Source: Saccopteryx bilineata
Taxonomy: Eukaryota; Chordata; Mammalia; Chiroptera; Emballonuridae
Direction: 5' to 3'
Length of the DNA stretch: 64,000 nucleotides
Assembly: GCF_036850765.1 (NCBI RefSeq)
Contig: NC_089490.1
Location: forward strand, 274,054,482-274,118,481
In this document: positions 11,909-24,274 of the stretch, one piece after another
Layout of the letters: every line of letters starts with the position of its first letter
Numbering within the stretch: the first letter of the stretch is position 1
The notes under the pieces: generated by a model
What the model saw: only the letters and a program-made list of their open reading frames with translations
Told to the model about the DNA's origin: nothing
Database searches by the model: none
Position numbers and translations under genes: made by a program

Positions 11909-12280
11909 GCCCTGGCCAGTTTGCTCAGTGGTTAGAGCATTGCCCTGGTGTGCAGGAGTGCCGGGTTTGATTCCCAGCCAGGGCACATAGAAGAAGCACC
12001 CATCTGCTTCTCCACCACTCCCCCTCTCCTTCTTCTCTGTCTCTCTCTTCGCCTCTCGCAGCCAGGGCTACATTGGAGCAAAAGTTGGCCCGGCACTGAG
12101 GATGGCTCCATGGCCTCTGCCTCAGGCGCTAGAATGGCTCTGGTTGCAGCAGAGCGACACCCCAGATGGGCAGAGCATCGCCCCCTGGTGGGCAGGCTGG
12201 GTGGATACCGGTCAGGCGCATGCGGGAGTCTGTCTGACTGCCTCCCAGTTTCCAACTTCAGAAAAAAAATAAAATAAAAA
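11909..12280 (+). mobile_element. Bat tRNA-derived SINE, long type
   Basis: The head is gccctggccagtttgctcag, with a B-box ggtttgattcc and the family body and A-rich tail. Flanking duplications are imperfect: ...agaacgggtga before and taagaatgggtga (12281-12293) after. It lacks the extra internal unit seen in the 4848 copy. The frames at 11932-12327 (minus) and 11948-12277 (plus) lie inside it and are artefacts. Confidence 0.93.
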
Positions 12281-13329
12281 TAAGAATGGGTGATAGTATT
12301 TTTTTCACATGGTAAAGTGAATAACAATGTAGATGAGTGAATTGCAACTACATGCGAACATGTGCATGAATGTTAGTGATGTAATTTGAGTGAAAAGCAA
12401 GTCTCAGAGCATATCTATGTAGTTTATATTTCTATTAAGTCCAATAATGAGACATAGAGTAATACATAATGACATTTTTTTTAAAGCGAGGGAATGACAA
12501 AAGCAATAATCAAGATAGAGGATAATCTGGGTGTAGGAGTCAGGGTGAAATAGGAACAACTCAGTAACTACAGGCTATTGGTGCTGTCCTAGTGGTTAAG
12601 TTGGGGCTTTCCAACAAACCTTTTGGGGCAGCTGTTCTTGCAACCACCAGCAACACTCAGGCACATTTCTGCTGCCCTTCCCTTGAACTCCATGCAGCTC
12701 ACTCAGCCCTTCTGACCCATATACAAACCCCAAACTGCAAGAGAACTGGTACCTCAAAGATCATCCCTGGAGTAAAGAAAAGTGGGGCCAAGGGACTAAA
12801 AATCCACTTCTTCATTTCACATGGATCTGATGCTCCAGTATTGGCTAGTATTTCTATTGTAATTGAGCTTGGCTTGCCCACAGAGGTGGTCAGCTCACTA
12901 ACACACCCCTGATTTAACTTCCCTTGTTTTGGGGCTTCTAGCTTGTAGGTCCTCCAGCACACAAGCTCTTCTTTTATACTCTGACTTGGGGAGTAAAGAG
13001 GCTAAGACAGTTAAAACTTAAAATTATTATGAATCCAATCATGTATGCTAAGGAAACAATTTTTTCTACACCTTCATTAGTTTGCAGTATATTTTGCATA
13101 TGTTTACCATAATAAACTTTATGAAAATTATATCATTTAATGAGCTTTGGCATCTGAATGAAACAACAAAGCCATAATCACAACAGAAAATATGAACTCT
13201 CATATTTTTTGTGCCTCTTTTTTTCGAAACTACACCCTTCGTCCACCCTCCTCTTCTGCTTTTCTGGGAAAGTTCATGTAGCATTAATATTATTTGTTTA
13301 TTAAATCATATAATTTTCCATTGCAGCCA
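12281..13329. other. Unassigned sequence including a mid-GC block at 12570-12980
   Basis: The block 12570-12980 is less AT-rich than its neighbours and is open for 106 codons on the plus strand (12592-12912) and 87 on the minus. The plus-strand translation has no recognisable domain, no signal peptide and a composition typical of non-coding sequence. I see no splice context. It may be an old LTR or other interspersed repeat that I cannot name. Confidence 0.35.
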
Positions 13330-13840
13330 TCTGGCCCTGAAGTTCTCTTGTTGGAAGTAAATTGCAAATTCAATTTCTTTAAAAGATTCCTGACTACAGT
13401 TTATTTATTTCTTCTTCAATTACTTTGAGTTTATTTCTTTAAAATATTTTTTCCATTTAATCTAACTTGGCAAATTCTTAAGCATAAAGATGTTTGTAAT
13501 ATTTTTTATTGTCATCCTAATGTCTATAGAGTCTATAATAACCTTCCCTCCTTTACTTTTGACATGGTCATTTGTGGCTTTTCTATTTTTCTCTTGATCA
13601 GTCTAATTAGACAGTTATCAAAAAAAAAATCCCAAAAAACAGAAACAGGCTTTTGTTTTATGGAGTGTCTCTATTACTTTTGTTTTCAATTTCATAGAAT
13701 TTGTCTTTCATTTTCATTATTTTCATTTTTGCTTATTTTGGCTTTAGTGTGCTCTTCTTTTTCTGTTTTGTTTTTTTGTTTGGTTTTGTTTTTGTTTTTG
13801 TTTTTGTTTTTAGTTTCTTAAGGTGGAGTGGACCACTGTG
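13330..13840 (-). mobile_element. L1 ORF2 fragment (reverse transcriptase region)
   Basis: On the plus strand the complement of L1 ORF2 is readable. It shows tttatttcttcttcaattac, aacttggcaaattcttaagcataaag, ttctcttgatcagtctaattagac, then tttggctttagtgtgctcttc followed by a T/G-rich expansion (about 13760-13815) and agtttcttaaggtgga. The order agrees with the RT domain portion. It is heavily mutated, and the plus-strand 'proteins' rich in F and L are complement artefacts. Confidence 0.7.
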
Positions 13841-16800
13841 TGTGGTAAGACTAGGAAGAGTGATTAATGACACACGTTCTCAAGTGACAATGGAAAAGTC
13901 TTCTACCATCTGTTAGTCTAAGGCTGATGATGTGATGAGTTAAAAATTTTAAGACAGTGCTTAATTTAAAAAAAGACTATATTACTATTTCTCTTGCTTT
14001 TAGTATTATTTGGTTTTTAAACTTTTGGGACACCCTTGTTTTCATGGTTGAAATAATGCAAATCAGTTTATAGTCTTGCTTTTCACACCTCTCTGACTCT
14101 ACAATCTCAGATGAGTGAGTTTCCTGGTTTCTCATGAATTTAACAACTTTTCCAAGGTCTTTTCTTTCCCTTTCCATAATAGATTTTTTTGTCTGTTCTA
14201 TAATAGAAACTAAAAATATGCATCAGGTATTATTTCTTTACCCTAGAAAATATACATTATAACATACAAAGGCAATGATAACAGGGTAACAACACAAAGA
14301 TGTTAGACTTTTTAAAAAGTCTCCCGTTTTCTGGATATTTGATAAAGGCTTTTTATCCACAATTCATCTCTGTATTCAGATGAAGAAATTATTGTATATA
14401 ACTTCTAATTTTTAACTTTATTTATATATGTTCCATAAGGAAATCAGTTTCTCACCTATGAATCTAAGTTATCTATCTTCTGACTCCAAATCGACTTTTT
14501 TGGTGTTGTTTTCACTACTTTAGCATCTAAAGGGCACATCACTGTTTCAGTGTTCTAAAAAAAAAATAGATTTTACTCTTCACTACACTTATTAAGTTGC
14601 TTTAATTTCATCAGTGAATATTAATCTTTTCTCAGAGTCATATCTCATCCTGTTTCTCTCATCCTTTCATTCTGTTCAGCTACATGACTTTATACTTGGT
14701 CTTTTGTTTTGTTATTCATTGAACCAGTATTTCTATTTCATTGAGCCAGTATTTCTATGTATTTTCTAATTCTTGATGTTTCTAGTTGTGTTTTGTTCTT
14801 TAAAAAAATCCTTCTTTTGGAAATTTTAAAATAAAAAAGCAATTTATATTGTTATACATATATTAATAATACAAAAAATAAAAGAAAAATTAAGTTTATT
14901 TTTTATCCTCATCTAAGGTAAATAATATTAACAACCCAGTATGTTTATTTGTAGCATATTGTATTTTTCCCTCAAGTAACTACAGCAATATGGCTGATCT
15001 TTGTGCTCTTCCTGAACCTTCCTGATCTCTGTAAGTGATGACTTCTAGTTTAATCTCCCTTGGCAGGTGATTGTGATTGCACAAATTAATAGAATGTGGT
15101 AGAAGCAATGAAACTTGACTTCCAAGGTTAGATCATGAGTCAATATGATTTCCAAATAGTTCTTTCTCTCTCTTGCTCTCTCTCTCTCTCTTAATTCTGT
15201 CTTTAGAACCCAGACACACAAAAAAAGTGAAAAGTGAAAGCCCAGCCAATAGCCAAAAGCCAATGTGACCTCCAGTCATGTGAACAAATGAAACTTCAGA
15301 TGATTCCAGACACAGCCTGCAACTCTACAGCTGAGACTCCGATCATTGTAGAATAGCGATAAGCTATCTTCCTTGGCCATGTTAAATACTCTATGAATAT
15401 GTGAGTGGTATAAACAGTTATTTTATGTCACTCTTTTGGGGATGATTTAAAAAAAAAAAAGACAGACTAGCTGTTTTAGTTTAGTTTTTTGTTTTCTTTT
15501 AACTAAAGACATCACTCTACAGTTAAACTTTTTCGAGAACAAAAACAAAAGACATTAATATGAATGCACTTCCAACTTTAAAGACTCCAGAGGGCACCAT
15601 TTTCATAGTCTCTCTACATAAATATCATGTGATTGGTGACCCCCATAGAGCATAACCTGATACTCTGACAACTAATTACTCTGGGCATTTTTTTTCTTTA
15701 CTTATTGTATGCTCATAAAATGCGTGCACATATGTATTAAATAGACAGATAGATGGTAAGTAGAGAGTTCCATAGAAACAAGAAAAGGTGTTTTGTGCCA
15801 TTGTTCATTTTAGAAAAACAGGGTCATATTTTACATACAGTTGTTTTAGTTTTTATTATACTTTCCTTGCCTAATATAGTGCTGGGGAAAATTAAATCCT
15901 TAATATAGAATTTTATATTAAATTTATAAAAGTTCAAAGAAAATTTATGTTGTTACTGAAGGCATTATTAGAGCAAATTTATTTGGAAAGAGAAATGCAG
16001 CTCTGATATTTCCATTTGGAGAGATTTCTGAAATAGCAATGATAAACCCATACCAATTAGATATATGATTGATTGAATTTGTGTCTGTGGGGGCAAAGAT
16101 ATCATGTAACCTAAAAAATGAACTCCACATGACAAGGATTGACCATACCAAGGAGCAGTGTCAGCCACATGGTTAAGTCTGTGATTCCAGGAAAGAGAGG
16201 TGGCTACCCACTCCCGCCTTGAGCAGAGAGTAAAACAGCACAACTAGATTTATGAACCGGAATGAGAACTATGTATTTTTCCAGCCTCATCAACCCCTGA
16301 AAACATCATGTTCATCTTGTACATGTATTGGTATATTTATTGTTACCATGAGTATGACTATTACTTGAGGTTTGAGTAAATCCAAGGCATAACTTTGATA
16401 TGTAAATATCAAATATAATAAAGATTATGTATCTTCTCACATTACTTTCATTGTCTTTTGTAAGGGGTACAGGAGAATTGGTGTCTCTGTTGTAGTATAT
16501 TTGCCAACAAGAGCCTGAAGCCAAGTTAGCTATAAAAGTATCTGTCAGTAAACATATTAAATGATTTGTATAGTTTTGTGAAGAACAAAATCAGGATAAA
16601 GAGATTAATATGCTACTAAAACCTAAATTTTTCTTAACCCCAAATAACTTTTATGTAGCATCCGAAAGAGCTGCCTATCCTCAATAAACTCAATAAACAA
16701 CACAGAACTATGGACATGTTCGTGTAGCCATATGTTCTGGGAAAGTTAAACTTACTTGTGTCTAGGAGCAAAGAGGAGAAATGGAGATATAAAAATGGCA

Positions 16801-17079
16801 CAGTTGACTCTACGTTTTTTACTTTCTTTTTACTCAACTAAATTCTTCTTTGTTGCAGTTCATAACCTGACATCATAGTAACATTTAAATTTCCACTCTT
16901 TCTTCCTTCATGAGAATATCTGCCCATAAGGTTACTCAAAACAAGCATTTTCTTTTTCACCATTTCATTGTATGCCCAGTATCCAGAACCTTAGACACTC
17001 AGCAAATAGTTCTTAAATAAATAAGTGAGTGAACGAAGGAAAGAGTACCTCTGTCAAATTATGAAATGAGCTCTGGTCT
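13841..17079. other. AT-rich non-coding sequence
   Basis: No gene is seen. A 22-bp tandem dimer (ttcattga[a/g]ccagtatttctat) lies at 14715-14758. A short CT-rich run lies near 15164-15190. Other frames are short and featureless. Confidence 0.45.
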
Positions 17080-17620
17080 GCCTGACATCTGAGCTAATTC
17101 CTTGCAGCAGGACATAGAACAAATGACAGCAATACCATTTCCCTCCAGGTTATGACGGAGAGAAAAGACTCGGAAGCTTAGTGGACCAACTCCTGCTTTC
17201 ATTTGTTAGAAGAATTCAAATGGCATCAAAGACAAATTCTTATATTTTTGAAAAGTTCAAACACATTAATACCGTATAAACTAAGAAAAGTTCTTTTGTG
17301 AGGCAAAATATCAAGTTAATGAAAGTCAAGCCCCTGGAAGCACAGTGAGGAGGCGTTGTTGTGCTGCGACAGACACGTGGTTTGTTGCTTTGACAGGAAG
17401 ATATGCTGCCTCTCCCACAGCACTCTGCCTTCCGTGTCTGCATGTGCCTGGATGAGGACTGCACCAAAAGTCCCCACAGCAGTGCTTTTAATGTTGTATA
17501 AATAGTTAACCTCAACAAAGCTAGGACTATAAGCGACTACCTTTTGAAGACATGTTTCTGAGAAATGAAACATCCCAGAGGATTTCTTCAAGTGTCTGAT
17601 TGAAATTCTCAGCAATAAGA
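17080..17620. other. Candidate conserved non-coding element
   Basis: This is unique-looking, mixed-composition sequence with no repeat signature, standing out in AT-rich surroundings (for example 17330-17480). Calling it conserved is inference, since no alignment is available. No exon is supported. Confidence 0.25.
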
Positions 17621-18959
17621 ACAGTAAAAAAAAAAAAGATTTTATAAACTATTGAACAGGCAAGAGGCTGTTAATGAACTGATTACTTAAAGCAAGTCTA
17701 GGCTTATTAATAAGACAAACACTTGTATTCAAAGGCCTCGCAGTATTCTATGTACAAACTTTCAGTGTAGGTGACTATTTAGAAGAAGTTTAGGGGCAGA
17801 TAATGTTGTGAACTCCTCAGAGAAATCATGCTGAAGGCTCTCCTTTGGAAATTAAAGGTCTGGATATCTTTTCTGGTGGTGGAAATCTTTATCCTCTTTG
17901 AACTTTGAAGAATAATTTTCCAATTTTTTTCTTTGTAGATGTTTTCAATTGGGATGTGACTGTGTTAAAGTCACAAATTAAAAAAAAAATGTAAACTCAT
18001 TGAGTTGAAGATAAAGAAATAATATATGATTCTCTAGAGTCCTGGAAAATTGAAACATTTCTTAAATTAGCCTCCCCTTTTCTTATAATGTTTAGGGTTT
18101 GCTAAAATATGACTTGAGAATTTATCTATTTGTTGACAACAAAAAGAAAATTTGAAATTGTCTAGGTGACAAAGGGAATACCCACAGGTCTCCTTTAAGC
18201 ATCCTCACAATTTAGTTTTTATCAATTTCAAACATCAAACTGTTATTATTTATTTATTTAAATTTATACAGATGTAAAATATTTTGCATAAATTGTATTG
18301 TTATTATTGCTTTTTTCAGAAAGACTGCATCATACATTCCCATGGAAAAGAAGATACTTAATTTCTATCATTATATTTTCTCACAAGAAAACTCAAAAAA
18401 TAACACTGCTCAAGTAAGTGAGTTGAGAATAGAAACATCCTATATTTTCTTATGGCTTTCATGCATAAAACAAAAGTCATTTCAGGACTTTGTTTTATTA
18501 TTTTTTTAAAGAGCTAAGGGTAAAAATTCTCTTTAGGTACTGTTAAAGAAAGGTACCTGACCCAGATGGACACAATGTTGAATGTTGTGGTAATTCAAAC
18601 ATCAAACATTATATGTGCTAGACATTGTGAAGATTTAGGAAATAATGTTATGCTAATTTATAGGTTCCATCCCATGCACAGCAAAGTTTGGCATTATTGT
18701 TTAATGAATCAGATGCGCTACCTAAGTAATCACTGTTCTGGGCTTTGCTTTAGACCAGGTATTTAAAATCCTATATCTGAAATTCTCATCATGAACTGGG
18801 CTTCCCATCTGCATTCACAACAGATAAGAGACAGGCTACAATATCTTATCCCATGGTGAACATAGACCAGCAATGGATGAAAGACGATTGTGATTGTCTT
18901 CTTCCCAGTTAGGCATTTTCACACTCCTGGTTCTCTTCCATTTAAAATCCATGCTAAGG
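17621..18959. other. Non-coding sequence, nothing recognised
   Basis: AT-rich with short homopolymer runs. No gene or clear repeat. Confidence 0.45.
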
Positions 18960-19294
18960 GTTTGATTCCTGGCCAGGGCATACAGGAGAGGCGCCCATGC
19001 TTCTCCACCCCTCCCCCTCTCCTTCCTCTCTGTCTCTCTCTTCCCCTCCCACAGCCAAGGCTCCATTAGAGCAAAAAGATGGCCCGGGCGCTGGGGATGG
19101 CTCCTTGGCCTCTGCCCCAGGCGCTAGAGTGACTCTGGTTACGACAGAGCGACGCCCTGGATGGGCAGAGCATCGCCCCCTGGTGGGCGTGCCAGGTGGA
19201 TCCCAGTCAGGCATATGCGGGGGTCTGTCTGTCTGCCTCCCCGTTTCCAGCTTCAGAAAAATACAAATAAATAAATAAATAAATAAATAAAAAT
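18960..19294 (+). mobile_element. 5'-truncated bat SINE, long type
   Basis: The element starts inside the tRNA-like head at the B box (gtttgattcctggccaggg), so the A box and first ~50 bp are missing. A 16-bp perfect target duplication, aaaatccatgctaagg, flanks it at 18944-18959 and 19295-19310, showing the truncation happened at insertion. The tail is (AAAT)n. Without an A box this copy is presumably not transcribable from its own promoter. Confidence 0.95.
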
Positions 19295-19392
19295 AAAATC
19301 CATGCTAAGGACTTAAGGCCCACCAATCCTTTTTCTTTATACCACCAGATATAAGTATTACTTCTGAGATATACATAGGAACAGTTATTTTT

Positions 19393-19590
19393 AAAAATTT
19401 TTATTTATTAACTTTACAGAAAGAGAACAAGAATCAGGAGAAGTATCAACTCACAGTTGCTTCACTTTAGTTGTTCAGTGTGTGCTTGTTGTATGTGCCT
19501 TGACTCACTCAGCTAAGCCCAAGGTTTCGAACCAGCAACCTCAGCCTTCCAGGTCAATGCTCTACCAGTACACTATGACAGGCCAGGCAA
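19393..19590 (-). mobile_element. Bat tRNA-derived SINE, short type
   Basis: On the minus strand it reads gcctggcctgtcatagtgta, ggtagagcattgacctgg, B-box ggttcgaaacc, then a 3' part ending in a TTAATAAATAAAAA-type tail (plus-strand 19390-19410). This is the second SINE family of the window. A short duplication, aacagtt, is visible on both sides. Confidence 0.88.
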
Positions 19591-19594
19591 AAAA

Positions 19595-21870
19595 CAGTTC
19601 ATAGTGTATCTATGTTAAAAACAGGCAAAAATGTTGATGATAAAATGTGTTCAAGAACAAAAGAAATATATATATACACACACACACACACACGTGTATT
19701 TTTTTCCTGTATATGACTGAAAGTACAAATGGGTCAAAAAAAAAAAAAAAACTAGAAAGAAACAGAAACTGGATGACATTAATCATAAAAAAAGAAAGAA
19801 AAAAAAAGAAAATGACTTGTTTTTAAGACTGCATTCCGTAGGGAAAACAAAAATTACACATTGAGTCCAGTATTTGGGAGCCTCTGAGATTGTTTCAGGC
19901 TTAGTTCCACCTCTAACTCAGCGTTATACTCAATTAATCTGTCCTCGTCCAGAAGTAGAGAGGGATTTTAAAGAGTTTTATTCTTTCTTGCTGTGAGGAA
20001 CTTTCTCCTTGGAGAGTGCGGCACACAAATTGCAAGATTAAACCTTCCTTTTTGGCTCTGAAACCCAAGCTAATATAGCAAGACCTGGTAATGTCTTACA
20101 GAGGAAAATAGGTAGAGTGGGACCAGGGAACATCAATTACAGTATAGTGACTGAAATGAGCATTCACAGCCGATCCTCAGGGCTGGAGAGATTTTTCTTA
20201 CATAGGAGAACTTACCCAAAAGAGTGATATCTGGTGAATTCCATATTAGTATGGTCTAGAAAAATAATAAGAAGCTTAAAGTTGGTGGAAGTATTGACCA
20301 TTCCAAACATGACTGGCCTTAGAATTTATTATAATAACTCCCAGGGTCCCAGACTACTTAATTTTCACTGTGCTTTGACCACTATGGGTGAGTGCTTCTG
20401 TTCAAAGATGTGCGGGTCTTGCTATTGCTATTTCAAAGTGTGAGACACTGAAAGGGAAATTTTTGCTAGGGTTTTTGCAGCCCTTATCTGCATCTTAGTT
20501 TTCCAAAAAGTATGACCTTATACTTATGAAATATGGGGTTGGCACACAATGTCAGATGTTTGTGATTCTCGGGTGTTTGTAGCAACAGGAAATGGAATTC
20601 TGAAGAGACTCTTGCCTGCTTCACCCAACATTAGTAAAAGGAAAACAAGTGATTCTATTGTTCCATGCTCTACTCAAAAAGACAGTGTTCATTTTGCAAA
20701 TGTATCAGTCTTCTGCCTTGTCACTTTCTATATTTATTTGTCATAGCTTTCCTCTAACAGTCAATATTAAAGTTCTTGAAAACTAACATATCCATTTTTC
20801 TCCTGCTTTCTAGGTCTCCAAATCCACTGGAGCTGAGAGAGGACTAATAATTGTTAACTCCCTTTCTCACCATTAGCTGATAGTGAGGTTTCTATGTAAA
20901 CGGAGCTGACAGTTAAGATCAAGTTTCTCTGAGAACAGGTTGGAGACTGAGACACAACCATAGAGTGATGTGAAGATCTCTGATGTAACATTTTAGTATC
21001 AACAGTAAGATCTGCAACATCAGGACTGTGAGCTTTTATTGAAAATTCAAAAGCTGAATAAAGCTCAAATGCTTGCCAAATCGATAACATATTGTTCTAA
21101 ATGTAAAAAAAATGTGATGAATGACAAAATATTAAAACTTGAAATTCACATTTATCATGAAAAAGAGTCACGTAGAAAAAACTTGTATTTGTAGTTGATA
21201 AAAAAAAATCCAGAAAGCTTAAATAAAATATTATTATGTAACAAGTTAGTAGGCTTGACAGCAAAAAAAAAAAAAAAAAAAAGTCAGTATTTTATCTCTT
21301 TTAAAAAGAATTATGTTAACTAAAAATCCAGACCACACCATTGTGATTCTATTATTTAGTGGTAAGAGAAGCATACAAGTTGATAATACTAATTGCATTT
21401 GGAATCATCAAAATCATTCCAATAGCTGAAGAGTCTGTTTAAGAACTTCAATTTAATCCTTTAAACAAAGATTTCATAAAAGTAACTATTAATAGGGCCC
21501 TAGCAGAAAGATACCTGGGAATTCTACAAATTTAGATAATTGCTGTTTCTAAAAAGATGGACAGAAAAACATATGGGACTCTAATACACAGGGGCTCCTC
21601 TACTTATGTTCACAAGATTAATACCATTAAAATTATGCCCCCTTAACAACTTTCATTACTTACTCATATAGCCAAATCTAAGAATGGTTAGACAGAGTTA
21701 TTTTTTAGATGTTTTGAAATAGACACCCTTCCCCGGTTAAACAGAATTAACTTTGGGGAGGGGGCTCTGTTTCTTTTTCATGCCATTTCATTGATATGCC
21801 CAAGTATAATGTATTTTTACCTCTGGTTTTTAATGTATATATGTTTTCTTTTCTTTTCAAGTTATTGAAC
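19595..21870. other. Non-coding sequence, nothing recognised
   Basis: This contains a (CA)n run near 19676-19694 and A-rich runs at 19736-19750 and 21263-21282. No gene is supported. Confidence 0.45.
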
Positions 21871-21877
21871 TCAAGTT

Positions 21878-22098
21878 TTATTCATCATAAAATTCATACA
21901 ACTTCTCATCATTGTCAAAACTCCCATCATTAGCTTGTCCTCATCTGTGTCTGATGATGAATCACTGTCTTCATATATTGCCTTGTCCTCAGTTCCATCT
22001 ATGACATTTGAAATGACACACTTCTTTTCTTGTTTAATTATCCCAAATTTTATTTCAAACCAGTAACTTGAAAGAGATTTATCTTTTCTCATGGGCTG
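21878..22098 (-). pseudogene. Frameshifted fragment of an unidentified acidic-tailed protein
   Basis: The minus strand encodes SYWFEIKFGIIKQEKKCVIS, then an acidic run YEDSDSSSDTDED. The frame then changes and a second frame continues as NDGSFDNDEKLYEFYDE before a stop at 21878-21880. Two adjacent frames that both look protein-like, ending in a natural-looking acidic C terminus, suggest a real coding ancestor with a one-base indel. I do not recognise the parent. No clear poly(A) tail or target duplication is seen, so a retrocopy is plausible but unproven. The upstream end (about 22098) runs into T-rich sequence with no continuing frame. It could also be a diverged single exon or chance. Confidence 0.4.
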
Positions 22099-22099
22099 T

Positions 22100-22737
22100 A
22101 CAATTAGAGTTTATTCTTACTGATTTTTTTTTTACAGTCAATTGAAGTGGATTTTAAGATTTTTTTCTAATCTGCATCATTGAGACTATTTTCTGAGCTC
22201 AAGATTACTCATGACTGAGGGTGTCTCTAGCATGGGTGTCTTGGGGGTTGAGAGGAGAGGAAAATGTTCTCCTTTGATATAATACAAACAACCTCCCTAG
22301 AATATCTGTATGCTGATGAGCTCGGTGAGAGCTGGAGACATAAGGGGCTATTGTCTTCATGGTTCTCCTGCTACGCATCAGAATCCACAGTGCACAGTGC
22401 TTTCCTTCCAATTTTTAAAGAGAGTGAAATATTTGAAAAAAGCCAAATATATTAAATTTATAACATGTAAATAAAAACATTTAAACTGTGCTACACTGAA
22501 AACATGCTTGACAATAGCGGTAATTGTTAGGATCAAAAGGCCATCCAAGGATATCTTGAAAGAGTTGATGTAAAATTATCTCTCAATATATAATTGCATA
22601 CCTAGTGAATAAGGACAAAATACAGACATGTTTAAACAAAGAATGTATGCAAGCCACATAATTTGTCTAAAGGAATTACTAAAAAATATATTTTAAAAAA
22701 ATGAACAAAGAAAAAGAAGAATAAAAAAAGATAAACA
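22100..22737. other. AT-rich non-coding sequence
   Basis: No gene or recognised repeat. Confidence 0.45.
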
Positions 22738-23050
22738 TTGCCTGACCAGGTGGTGGTGCAGTGGATAGAGCATCAGACTGGGACTTGGAGGACCTAGGTT
22801 CAAAACCCCGAGGTCGCTGGCTTGAGCGTGGGCTCATCTGGTTTGAGTAAAGCTCACCAGCTTGAGCCCAAGGTCACTAGCTTGAGCAAGGGGTCACTCA
22901 TTCTGCTTAGCCCCCTGGTCCAGGCACATATGAAAAAGCAATCATTGAATAACTAAGGTGCCGCAACAAAGAATTGATGCTTCTCATCTATCTCCCTTCC
23001 TGTCTGTCTGTCCCTATCTGTCCCTCTCTCTGTCTCTGTCACACACACAA
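22738..23050 (+). mobile_element. Bat tRNA-derived SINE, expanded short-type relative
   Basis: The head is gcctgaccaggtggtggtgc, with a B-box-like ggttcaaaacc. The body repeats an 'agcttgagc' motif (gctggcttgagcg, accagcttgagcccaaggtc, actagcttgagcaagggg), then a CT-rich 3' part and short A tail. Perfect target duplication aaaaaaagataaaca lies at 22723-22737 and 23051-23065. The internal agcttgagc repeats make it about 110 bp longer than the other short-type copies. Confidence 0.93.
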
Positions 23051-23095
23051 AAAAAAAGATAAACACAAATCTAAGACTTTTAAAAATGAATTCAG

Positions 23096-23450
23096 GCCCT
23101 GGCCAGTTGGCTCAGTGGTAGAGTGTTGGCCTGGCGTGCAGAGGTCCTGGGTTTGATTCCCGGCCAGGGCACACAGGAGAAGCGCCCATTTGCTTCTCCA
23201 CCCCTCCCCCTCTCCTTCTTCTCTGTCTCTCTCTTCCCCTCCTGCAGCGAGGCTCCGTTGGAGCAAAGATGGCCCTGGCGCTGGGGATGGCTCCTTGGCC
23301 TTTGCCCCAGGCGCTGAAGCGGCTCTGGTCGCAACAGAGCGATGCCCCCTGGTGGGCGTGCCGGGTGGATCTCGGTCGGGCGCATGCAGGAGTCTGTCTG
23401 ACTGTCTCTCCCCGTTTCCAGCTTCAGAAAAATACAAAAAATAAATAAAT
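23096..23450 (+). mobile_element. Bat tRNA-derived SINE, long type
   Basis: This is a well-preserved head gccctggccagttggctcag with A and B boxes, the family body and an (AAAT)n tail. Perfect duplication aaaaatgaattca lies at 23082-23094 and 23451-23463. Relative to sister copies it lacks one 'cagagcatcgccccctggtg' body unit. Only about 45 bp separate it from the SINE ending at 23050. Long frames here on both strands are SINE artefacts. Confidence 0.95.
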
Positions 23451-23463
23451 AAAAATGAATTCA

Positions 23464-24270
23464 AATATTATGGTGGGGAAAATCCCACAATGATAACAAT
23501 ATTTTTCACCCGTTTTTTATTTAAATAAAAGGTGAAAATAAATACTACACAACAATGTCGTGTAAATTGGGGAAAGTGTTTAGAATTTCATCTTCTTCTG
23601 TTCCTTTTATCAATTATTAGTTAGGAAGAGATTTATTAATACTTTATTTATATATTATATTCTTTATCTTGAGAAACAGACACACAAGTATGCTAAAAAT
23701 TTAAGAATAACTAAAATGTAAATATAGTTTCAGACTTATGTTTGAAAAAAATAGAAATGAATAAATAGATGTATTAATGGATGCAACACACTTAAGAAAG
23801 CAAAACAAAAGAAGCAAAAAAAGTCAGTAGAGTGTAGATAAGATGGTAAGAAAATGGATAGTGTAATTCAAAATGTCTGTCCACTTCCTCACAGATCCTT
23901 TTATTATTTTCACTCGGAAAGTCCACACCTGTCCACCCCTCATTAAAGGGCAACCCTTCGCTGATGACGAATAGGTACATGAACGTACAATGCTCCATGC
24001 CTGTGCTCCTGGTCAGAGAACGCTGAGCTGTGTTTCCCCTCCCTCCGTGTGACACCAAAAGGACAGTTACTTCTCCCTTTCTCCAACTTGACCCCACCCT
24101 TGCCCTGCATTCTTCCCTCAAAGGTCTGTTCTTGAGGAACCCAACTAAGAACAATTAGTGATAACAACACATTGGATAAACTGCATTTCATATTAAAACA
24201 TGGGAATGTCCCAATTGAAGCCAAAAATAAAATTTGACTAATTAAACAAAAGTCAAATCCTCCCAAAGCC
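23464..24270. other. Non-coding sequence, nothing recognised
   Basis: AT-rich at left. A more mixed block at 23880-24150 has two overlapping minus-strand frames without domain content. No gene supported. Confidence 0.4.
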
Positions 24271-24274
24271 CTGA

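Noticed and set aside
11932..12327. 131-codon minus-strand open frame
   Set aside because: Antisense of a SINE; similar peptides appear at 5000-5266 and 23039-23464 for the same reason.
12592..12912. 106-codon plus-strand frame
   Set aside because: No domain, no splice or promoter context, and the opposite strand is also open over much of it; kept only as an unassigned block.
23039..23464. 141-codon minus-strand open frame
   Set aside because: SINE antisense artefact, flanked by the SINE's own TSD.
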